Assembly (NCBI RefSeq): GCF_963576615.1
Contig: NC_088711.1
Location: 4,588,001-4,652,000, forward strand
Reading direction: 5' to 3'
DNA from: Watersipora subatra
Lineage: Eukaryota > Bryozoa > Gymnolaemata > Cheilostomatida > Watersiporidae
DNA length: 64,000 nucleotides
The notes below the pieces were generated by a model that worked only from the letters and a program-made list of their open reading frames with translations, had not been told where the DNA came from and searched no databases. This document shows positions 42,301 to 54,300 of this stretch, piece by piece (within the stretch, counting starts at the first letter, position 1; the number at the start of each line of letters is the position of its first letter). A program made the position numbers and the translations under genes.

Positions 42301-45300
42301 TCACTGGTTTTGTAATTTATAAACAAAACATTGTGGCAACTTACCCTGCCTCTCTCAAACTTGTTCATGTTGGTGGAAGAAGATTCGAGCGATCGATCTC
42401 CAGTGTCTCCGAGGAGCTGACTGAATACATTGAGAAAAACGTTGGCATCAGTACCAGCTCCTGCTTTGCTGCCTGTCGCAACCTCAGCTACATACTTCAC
42501 CACTAAAGTTATACAAGAGAGCTCATTCAATTGACTAATGAGTAGTGTTGTATCTGATTCAATTGACTAATGATTAGTGTTGTATCTGATTAAATTGACC
42601 AATGAGTAGTGTTGTATCTGATTACATTGACCAATGAGTAGTGTTGTATCTGATTCAATTAACTAACGATTAGTGTTGTATCTGATTCAATTGACCAATG
42701 AGTAGTGTTGCATCTGATTCAATAGACCAATGAGTAGTGTTGTATCTGATTCAATTGACTATTGAGTCGTCTTGTATCTGATTCTTGTCTACTATCTTTC
42801 TTATTTCATGATCATAAATACAATGCTTGGGAAACTGATTTATTTGTTCTATTTTTATGTGAAAATTTATAAAATTTGCTTGAAATTTGTCAAACGTATA
42901 TTGTCTTCTTTCGAAGACCAATTATCAATTTTTTTCATAACAGTTCATATATATAAAAAATTTCATAAATTGTTGAAATATAATTCTTCGAGTTAAAAAT
43001 TAAAATATATCAATGGCGCTCCCATTGAAAACCACTCTTAAAATTTAATTAAGTCACTTTTTTTACATCGAGTCTGTTGTCTTTGGTCACATATGGTCAC
43101 TTGTGGTCACTTACAAGGAAGGGGTGTTTTAATGCCAGGCCCCTCAGCTGGTATCTCCCTCACTATAGCTCCATCATCTTCATTCTTTGCCAGCCATCTG
43201 TTACAGCTAAACACATACTTCTCCTTGGTTGCCATGTTCTCCATCTCTACCTGCATAAACAAGAAAAAACTACTTTTATATGATAGCTGAGTGACAGTTT
43301 CACGAATACAAGATATCATGGGAAGGCAAGCCCTATACTATTAAGATCAGCTGTTACAATTGGGTATAATATGATGCTCATAAAAAGGTTTGTTCTTATA
43401 AAGTTAAAATGCATAAAGACATACAAAATATTTTGCACGTTATGGTTCTTCAATTATTGGTAAATAACAATGTAAAATCATGTTAGCATCGATGAGCAGC
43501 ATATGCTGACGAGTTTGTGAATCAAAAAGCCAACAAAAGCTTTGTAAGTTTTATGCTTTGTAAGTGTTATGCTTGGTAAGTGTTATGCTTGGTAAGTGTT
43601 ATGGTTTGTAACTGCTATGCTTTGTAAGTGTAATGTTTGGTAAGAGGCGAGACCTTGTTCAAGTGCCAGGCAGAAGCTAGGTTGCTGTTATCATGGCCGA
43701 TTCTAATCTTGAATGGCCGTCCAATATCAGGAATCTCTCGTTTGAACTTGTCTGTCTCTCCTGTCTCAAAATTGTTGGATTCATTGTCGAGCCAGATTTC
43801 ATCAGACTTTCCTTTGTTACCGTAAACAACTAGATAGACATTAGCATCAGTTCCAGCTCCTCTCACATCGCTAGTGTATATCCAAATAAACCATGTACTC
43901 TCTGTAAAAAAGAACGACTCATTACACGACTTTCATAAAAGCTCTCAGCTAATGACACTGAAAAATGTTTTGAAAAACTTGACCGATGTCTATAAGGAAA
44001 GTAGTCGATACTAATTAACACAGTATTAGACACAAACATACAGGTGCTGTCAGTTATAGATATGCAAGTGCTGTCAGTAACAGATATGCAAGTGCTGTTA
44101 GTAACAGACATATAGGTGCTGTCAGTAACAGATACACAGGTGCTGTCAGTAACAGACACACAGGTGCTGTCAGTAACAGATATGCAGGTGCTGTCAGTAA
44201 CAGACATATAGGTGCTGTTAGTAACAGACATATAGGTGCTGTCAGTAACAGGCATACGGGTGCTGTCAGTAACCGACATACAAATGTTGTGAGCAGTAGA
44301 AGACACACAGATTATGCTAAAACACTGACAATTGTGGGTTTGAATTCAGTTTACTCACAAGTAAACTCAAGAGAATCAGCAATCGATAAAAGCCTGATTT
44401 CATGTCAGTCTATGACAAAATTATTAAAGACAAAACATCATAAAGATCGATGTCTGACTTACTCTTTTCTTTTTGTTTGCGAAGAGAGACTTGCTCCATG
44501 AGCGTGTATTCTAGCAGCCCCTCTCCCTCATCAAGTGACAGCCATTTATCACACAAAAATGTCTGCTCTATTCCAACGCTGGGACATCTGACAATCACCT
44601 GTCAGAAGATGACACTCAAGGATTGGTTAAATTGCCTGGTCAAGTTGGATTTGCTGAACACATAGCTAGTAATGCACAAAATCCTAAAATACAAATTTTC
44701 TTCAATAAAACCATTGCAGACTTATGTTCTTGAGTGCTAAGCCGACAAACTTTAAGTCTCTGATTACACAAGGACGTCCCATAATACAAACCTGTTCGCA
44801 AAACCAGCCAGGGCCTGAGCCAGAGTTATCGTGTCCAATGTCAATCTTTGAAAGAGGACTCAGCATCTGGGCAACCTCCACATTGATGGTATCAGTACGG
44901 CCTCGCTCAAATTTGCCGTCTTTCAGCCAAATCTTACCACTTGTTTGAGTGCCACCCTTGCCTCCATACATGACGATGTAGACTCGAGCAGAAGTGCCGG
45001 CATATTTCACATCACCTGTGTCAACCTGTCAAATAAATGAGTACCAACAAAGGTTACGGTATCTGCATCGCACATTTACATTACCAACACATATCACTCC
45101 TAAGACTTGAAAAGCAATTAGACGATTGAACTAACAAAAACATTTTCAATTTGTCAATTGGTTTATTTACAGTACTTGCTGCATTTTGTCAAAAAGATTC
45201 AGAGACTCTCAGTACCTGTTGCAGCCTGTCAAAAAGTTTCAATAGTGAGTATCATAAATGTAGAGCACAAAACGAGGAAGCTGAACAGAATCACCCATAC

Positions 45301-48300
45301 CTGTACTATATATGGTACACCTGGAGCAGCATCATTCTCATCAAGCCCGCAATACAGATCTCTTGATATCTGCCCATCATCCTCATCCACTGCCAGCCAA
45401 CGATTGCATGGAAACTCATAGACTCTGTGCATATCCATGTCATCTATGATCACCTGCGTAACCAAATTGCATCTTGTCCATACATGACACGTTCTGGTCA
45501 CTGATCATAAATAACTCTTCTGAGCCACTTGCTGTCTAGGAGTGTCCTGCTATTCCTTGTCAGTAGCAACTAATTGATTCAAGTTTGTAAAAACATTGTA
45601 GCAGAGATAGAGCGTTCAGGCGCACACTAGCAAAAGTGGGAAACGGTAGCAACAGCTGATGCCCGAATTTGATCAATGCATACCACCTTTTACCATCATA
45701 TAAAAAGTAGCTATAAACCTCAGCTATGGACAAGGTGCGTGATTGTTTCTTGTCCGCAAAAAATAGCTTAAAAATCAAAGAAGTACTTCACCACTTCCAT
45801 TAGAATAAAAATAATAAGTTCCATTTTTTTTAAACCTGAATGTCATGTTGGGCCATGTTTAGGTGAAACAATCTGTTAACATGAAGTTGTTAAGCAGAGT
45901 CTTTCAAGTAGGATCACCAAACTTCAGGTTATTCGAAGAATCAGTTCTCTCACAACTGGCTACAATGTACTCGCGTGTTTGATTACGGCCCAAACATCAG
46001 TTATGACTACGTATTGTACGCCATCATTTAGAACTGCTTATTAAGGGCACTCAAACTTAACAGGAGAATAGCTGAATTCCTCAATTATCTTATTGGACAA
46101 TATCAAATCATTATCAAGGTGGATAGAGGCTGACTTCACTTGAATATCCCCTCATCATTTCTAATAACTCCTTTAATGAGTTTGCAGGCTGTTACAAAGT
46201 AAGAGCAATAGTTGTACTAAACGTTATCAGTGCCTCGCTGAATGTACCACGGAATTGTTCTGTATATAATAATATAATATAATATATTGTTCTGTATATA
46301 ATGCTAGCAAAATATGTTTACTTCAAAAATAGATCATGATTGGTTGAGGCATTTAGGAACTCAGACTAGCATTTTGTAGATGACACGCAATTCTTTTTAT
46401 ATAACATCAATTAACTTTTAAAGACCATAGTTGTTTTCCGAGCTGTGACTACATAAGCATTTGAATTTTAGCCAGTTAAAAGAAAACTGATTCTCCAAAT
46501 GATCTGAAATTTGATGATTCTACTTAAAAGACTCTGCTTAGCAGCATGGTGTTAACAGATTGTTTCACACAAACATGTTAACAACATGGCGTTAACAGAT
46601 TGTTTCACACGAACATGTTAACAATATGGCGTTAACGGATTGTTTCACATGAACATGGCCCGACATGACCTTTAAGCAAAAAGCACAACCGAAAGGCCAT
46701 AAAAAGGCAATATGATGTGCCCTACTATCGACACTACCTTGTCGAGGAACCAGCCAGCCGATCCACCTTTGTTATCATGTCCGATTCGAATTCTTGACAG
46801 CGTGCCAAGACAACCACATTCGACGATAAACTCATCTTTCCTGTAAGACACCGATGACATAGTTTGAAGCTGCAAGTTTTCTGGACTTATATAACAACAC
46901 TTAGTCAAACACTGTAGCATTAATTTTGCTTTATCCTTGGGTAAAGTTTTTAAGTTTTGTTTGCACATTGCTGAAAATATTAATAGCCAAGTAGGACCTG
47001 CAAGCTGGTTAGGAAATTAAATACTGTATTTACTTGTGTATAATCCTTTTACATAAATAAATAAAGTCACACTGTGCATGCTGTAAGCGTATACTAAAAA
47101 CTTATAGCATGCATAGTGCGACTCATGATTGTTTGTAAAAAAACATGAAGTTTTCATATACTTCATATGTGACTCATATGGAGTAGTCATAGACTCACAC
47201 TCACATTTGTTTTACGTTCTCTATGCAAAATAAAGAGACAGACAACAGTCTACTGTTTCAATGCAAGTAATTTAGTTAATACTGCTTGCCTGACCTAGCT
47301 AGCACCAGATATACCCATGTGAACAACAGTAAATCTATTCTTTTTCAAGAATAGAATAGGTGGAGCTAATTCCAAATTACACCAAATCCAAATTGTGAAT
47401 ATGCTAAGGAAAACCAACTTTTGGGCAATGTGTAACCGAGAATTACCGCTTAGAATAAAATAATAATGGTAAATGTAAAAACTATAATAAATCAAAATAA
47501 ATATAAAAATAAGAGAAAGACAGAATAAGGAGCAAAGCTAAAAGATATCGTGCCACAGGTACTTGTCAGGAAAAAGAGTTGCTGTGGGAGAAGCATTACC
47601 TAGTTCATGTAAACACATGTGTTAATTAGAAGGAAAAATAAGGCATCGCTGTCCTCATTTATGTGTGATATTTGTAGATGGCAAGTGGAACACCGAATAA
47701 AGTTTTACTATTCCTGTAGCAACAAAAAGAAGACTGTAGATAGTATAGACTAAGGGACGTTTAGTAGTCGACTGATAATATCAGGGTTTGCTGAAAATTC
47801 CGTGAGAATGTATAGTAGAGCTACCAGATAGATTATGGTCAAGGATAATGCATAAATTTGTAACCCTTGCCAAAATGTTACCTGTTTATAGTGCAAAAAC
47901 ATATTTTTTGTGTAAAAGATTAATTAAACCAACTCACAAAACGCAAGAGTATATACGGTATTTGGTCAGAAGTCAAGTTGCAAGCTCAACAATGCTACCT
48001 GCCTCTATACTAGCACTACTTGATTTTTATGCCCCTAAAAGTCGTATCGAAATTGATATCAAAATCAAGATATAAAAGTGCCTAAACAATAGTCGAGTGT
48101 TTAGGCTGTAGTGTGTGGTGTGTAGTGTATGGTGTGTAGTGTGTGGTGTGTGGTGTCTACTGAACACTCCAGTCTCCCTCAGAACAGGACACTTCGTTTA
48201 ACCTGTATAAATGTGTTATAAATAAAGCACTTACGCTCCTTTCTCAAAGTTGTTAAGTGAATTGTCAAGTTTTCGCTCAGCAGAGTCGCCCTCTTTTCCA

Positions 48301-51300
48301 AAGAGAGTGATGTAGACGTTAGCATCTGTACCGGCTCCGCCCTTGTTTCCGGTAAACACAGTGATCTTGTACGAGTTGACTGTAACCATGAATGATTAAC
48401 TTGATTCAGAAAATCAAATACATCCAAAATATAAATATGTTCAACTCCCTTAAGACATGAACAGAAAGCTTCATGACTAAAAATACATAATTAGTATAAC
48501 TAATAAACTTAAAACTGTTTATGTTATAAAAAAGGCAAAATAAATAAAAAGCCTGTGGTAACAATTTAGCATTTATATCTGTGTAATATTTAGCAAGGAC
48601 CAAAGTGTGACAGCGCAGTGACAACTAGGAAGAGAGTTTGAGTGTGACAGCGCAGTGGCAACTGAACTAATAATATTTGAACCAGAGCAACCGATATCAG
48701 AGCGTTAGTATGAATAGTACATAAACCAATTAGCATTCAACTCTACACAACTCAAAGTGAAGTGAATGCAACTGCTGAGCACCCAAATTAAGGAACATCC
48801 ATCTGACGACTTACTGATAGGTCTGGAAGGATTGACTTAGCCAAACCTGACTATTATCTTATAGAGAATGTTCAACTCACTCGCTCCCAATTATCTATAG
48901 AATTGTTAGATTTTGAACCCCCTCTCCACAAACGTGTTAGTTGTTTATTTTTCCTGTAGTCATTCAATTCACTTTTACTAAAATAATAGCAGAGTACTGA
49001 TAGATGATTAACTTACCAGCTGTAAATAGAATAGAGACACATTAGTGTATATAGCCAGCACTTTTATATTGACAACTCTAAATAGATACCTACTCAAGTT
49101 ATAATATTATCTCTCAGCTGAACAAATATAACATCTATAGTTCTGTAGCTACAGAGTAAGAGAATGACAGACATGCCCTGTGACCTAACCTGTGATATCC
49201 AACCTGGTAGGATATCACAGAAGGTAAAAATAAACATATAGCAGTTAGCATAACTACTCTCTCCTATCAGTACATCTCAATCAGTCGATTGCGCATGTAT
49301 TGTCAGTAGGCCTACAGTATATAATTATTTGCTGTTTATGCTAAGGTATGTAAATTCAATTCTATTGCAATAAACTGTAATTGTGTAAAAAATTTTCAAA
49401 TGAAATAATTAACCCTCCAAGGCAAACGGTAAGGGTATAATTTTCTGTCCCATCGGCATGAGATTTTTTACGTACTGTATATTGCGATAAGGTAGACTTT
49501 TCTTCTCACAATCCAGCCCTTTGTTTCATCAGGTTATTATTATGTAAACTGTGTAATATTGTAAGATTATAATACAAATAGATGAATGAAGCTTTTTATC
49601 AATTACAATAATTAAAGATTAAAAACAACTTTCTCGTTTAAAAACTAACGTTTTCTCATGGCCAACGGGTCTTTGCTGCCCATTAATTCTCGACAGATGG
49701 CACCATCTCCTTCATCCTTGGCAAGCCATTGACCACATGGAAAAAAATACTTCCACTTTGGGTGCTTCAGGTCACTGACAACTATCTGCAAGACAAGGCA
49801 GAGCTGAAATTTGAAGGTTAAAATGGAGGAATTGCAGGAAGTGAAACGGAGCTAAAACCTCTAAATGTTACGTAGTCTCTTTATCCTTGGCGTAAATAAA
49901 AATTTTACTATTTTGGAATGAGATCAATTGTCATTTATAGCTACGATAAGATAACCACCGTTTGCTGCCAAATATTTTACTAACATTGTTGGATTCAAAA
50001 TACTGAATGGTTTAACTCAGTCATATATTAAATATGTTTTAATTCTCAAGTAACAGATATCCCCGTAGTGATGATATTATTTTGTGTTTACCAAAAGATA
50101 CACTCAACAATTGTATTGCTGATTCTTCCAATCCTTTGTCAAAAGAGATCAGGTGTACACCTGAACTTGGTAGTTTCAAGTCTTCTTTGCATAAATTTTG
50201 TTTTTGTGTTTATGACACCTTTCGTTTTATTTATTGATTTTTTGTAGTGCTATACATAAAAAATATTTTTATGAAAGTTTTTACGGACTGTCCAATCTAT
50301 ATATATATATATATATAAATATCAGTGTTTGGCTGTATACTATCTCTCCGTGTGTCCAGTTCTAGAGATAAAGTTTTAGGAATGAAAAATCCGCTGTGCA
50401 CTGGATTTGAACTCAGAACCTTCACCTTAGCAGACAGGCATTTATTCAATACACTAAGCGATTCAAGCTGTTACACTATTGAATAAACTTTGCACATAGT
50501 TATTATCATCTAGCATTATGCGTTAGACCTCCTAGAGAAAAATATGTGTACACGAAGAAAAATGCCTCACATGGCCAACAAGACTATTGCAATCAGTACA
50601 GAGCTGTAGTAGGCACTGCAGCCAGTAAAGTATGAATTACACAGAAATAAACACAGTACACAAAAATAAACAAACACCTTCATTTAAAACTTAGACTGGT
50701 AAATGTTGTGTGTGTTGATTAAAAGCAAATGCTCTGTTCAAAAACTTTTTTTATTACAAGTGCAACACCCAACATTCATCAAGTAAAAGTATATATATAC
50801 ATGTATACTCATTTCTTAGCACAAAAATCAGAGGCAGTACGAGAGAGCCATGGTCATGGCCGTTTTGGGAAATGCACTCTTAATTACTTTAGGTGATACA
50901 GCCGTTTGTGAGAACGCGAGAGACAGCATCCCTATACCAACAACACCTGTCGACAATCTCACCCACTTTACCAACATGGACACATACCAGCCACAAAATG
51001 TCAGAAAGTAGAAAAAATAGCGTGAGCAACCACAGCTAATATTGTGTGCAGTGACAATAACATTAAGTTGGTCATCATGTTTTTAAACTGTATGATTATA
51101 CAACCACCTCCTGATATACTCCCACCGTTACTAAGAGATAATTAAACAATCCTGTAAAGTACCGATACAACAGTTAAATAGTTACTTTCCAGAGTGATTT
51201 ACTGTTCTTATAGAGTCACATAATTGCTCATTTTGCACCAAAAAGGTTGCACCTGATACTTTATGACAGCTAACCGCCCAACTATCTTGACAAGAGAAAG

Positions 51301-54300
51301 TCTAGACTCACCCTCTCGAGGTACCATCCAGGGCCTGTGCCAGTGTTGTCATGTTCCACTCGTATCTTCTTCATCTCCCCTACACACTTAGCCTTCACTG
51401 TGAATATGTCGCTCCTGTTTCTCTCAAACACATTCTTGCTTCTGCTCTTCAATGAAAGTTTTTCTGTGATTCCGGCTTGACCATAAATGGTAACAAAGAC
51501 ATTGGCGTCTGTACCAGCCCCTTTCTTGTCACCCGTTATTGCAGTTATTTCATATTCTACATTAGAAAATATAAAGAATAAAAATGGGACAGCTTGATAA
51601 AGAACAGCAAACTCGTATAATGATATTTGAATATTCCACAAGAGGTTGCATACCATAGGGTTGTTAAATGCTACGGCTTTCTGAAGAAGAGAGGGGCTAC
51701 TGATGTAATTCCTGAGTGTTTCCAATTTTACTATAATCTTCTTGCTCAAATCTAAACTTTTAATTTTCAAGATGATATATGAATCTGACTTAAGATTGTA
51801 AAGATGCATATAAGAATTTAGAATAGTTGTACAGAATATTTATCGTTTGACCTCTTTCTCATCATGTAATTATGCATTCTCGTGCATTCCGCGAGATCAG
51901 CTTCCTCATCCTTAAGCTAAGCATCCTTATTTCAGCGTTACATGAACACCTTCTCAGCCTAAATCTACCTTTTTCATGCAAAAACGAGTTAAAATTCTGA
52001 CTGATATAAGGGTTAAAGTGTCTTTAACCCACACACTTTGCTCCCAAAAATTCACAATCTTGAGATGAATGCAACTTGGTAATGCTTGTCATAGCAGCCG
52101 TGTGCTCATGATTGGTCACCTGTTTTTTCTGCTAGCTGAGCATGAATAGTGCGAGAGATCTGACAATCCGTGTGATGCAATGACCACCACTGTCTACAGG
52201 TAAAAAGCCATTTTCTATTATTCACCGTATTTATAACCTCCACTTCCTCCACGAACCAAGCATCCTTCTCCATCAGCCCATCGTGCTAAAAATACAATAT
52301 GTCATTATAACACATGAGTCACCAGAGGTGGTGACTCATGCTTAGATAACGACAAGGTGGATGACTCTTTGAGAGCAGCGATACAGTCAAACACAAAATG
52401 AGCATGACCAACAATGTGTCGAAATTAGAAACTTTGCACCATCTATAAAATCATGTTTTCAATTCTTTCTCTACAAACATGTTAGTTGTTTATTTTTCCT
52501 GTCGTCATTCAATTCGCTCTTATTCAAATAATAGCAGAGTACTGATAGATGATTAACATACCAGCTGTAAATAGAATAAAGACACATTAGTGTATATAGC
52601 CAGCACTTTTATATTGACAACTCTAAATAGATACCTACTCAAGTTATAATATTATCTATCAGTAGAGCAAATATAATACGTAGTATCTATAGTTCTGTAG
52701 CTATGCAGCAAGAGATTTTAGTTAGTTAGTAGTTTGTATAACTGCTGTCTTCTTTCCTATCAATACACTTCACTCCTACCATTGCCAATACATTATCCCA
52801 ATGCCTGGTTCAGACCATTGGCGTGCAAGGGAGGCGCTGCGCCCTGCTATGCAAGCTATCCTGCGCGCACTCCAGGATCACAGTCATGCATATGCGTATA
52901 TTAGTATATATTTATTTAGTATATAGTTTATATAGTTTATATATACATATATTTATATAGTATATATTTATATACATTGTATATGTGTTTATATAGTATA
53001 TACATATATGCCTTACTAAAAATAAACCCTGAGCTGCACTGATGAGGCTTAAATAGCCGAAACAGTACTGTCTCTAGCATGAGTATACTTTTTTTCTCTG
53101 AACGAGAAGGCATGGTTTGGTGATTAGTTCACTACTCTGCACAAGACACAACTTCTCATCAGCTATGATTAGTTATGGTTAGCACAAGTTCGGGCTATGA
53201 ATGCAATGTAGGTCAGATTCATTTAGAAAAAGGCTCTAGTACCTCGAGAGTTATTGACTTGATATCGCCAATATCTGGTGCTTTGATTCGGAATGTTTCG
53301 GTAGAGCCAGGTGTGAATTTAAAAGGCTTTGTCTTCGATTTACGATTTTCTCTAGGAGTTTTTGACTTGTCAGACGCTTTGCCTTTACTGAGGCATTTCT
53401 TGTTCATCTTGCCTTTGCTGCCCTTCATCCTAAGATAGACTCTAGCTGACGTCCCATGAGTTTTGTGACTCCCTGTAGTGATTAGGACTTTATATATGGT
53501 CTCTTTACGGATTGTGGTTTTCTTCACAGTATCTGTCGTCCATTGTCTGTTCTTATGAGTAGTATCTGTCATCGGGCTTCCACGGCGCTTTTCACTCTAC
53601 GAACAAATCATTTAAGTGACTCTCAATACCTATCATCCTGCAAACCCTGATCAAAGCTGATTCGAATGCTTGTACAGATTTAAAAAGCCACTAGATGAAT
53701 ATTTGCTTCACACTTTTTCTAATGGTCAACCTTGAACGTATACGGCTGACAATATGTTACCAGAACATAACGAAGAGTCTAATGGATGAAACACATGTGA
53801 AAACTGTATTTTATTTGCTTGTGCGCTTCAAGTATACTTATAAGATGTATGCTGTTGGTTTGGTTGTATGTACCATCTGCTTATGTATGATTCTCGTGTA
53901 GTTGTAGCACCAACATACAGGCCTTACTGTTCAAGAGATTTGGGGTTATATTTAGAATATATATAACTCAAGTTTGACTCTGAGTGACACAAAAATTACT
54001 ACGAAAGGTTTACAAACCTAACTTTTGCAATACCAACAAAAGAGTAGCGTACCCCTAGGCGTCGAGGGATGTTGGAGAACCTCCGAAGGAAGTACTCTTG
54101 AAGATGAGGGTCACCAAGGGCATCATACCTAGGCATGCCTATGCTTGGCACTCCGCCACCGATATCAACAGTGGGTCGACCTGCAAGACAATTATGTTAC
54201 AGTGAATGGTAATAAATACATATTCAGTTGGAGGATTGGCAGCTAAACAATAGATTGATCCAGCTAAAATCTTAATTTAACCGATCTGTGTGATGAAGAA

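Noticed and set aside
43863..44308. MSVTDSTC and LLLTAPIC repeat ORFs
   Set aside because: 24-bp repeat in an intron; multiple of three gives a false open frame.
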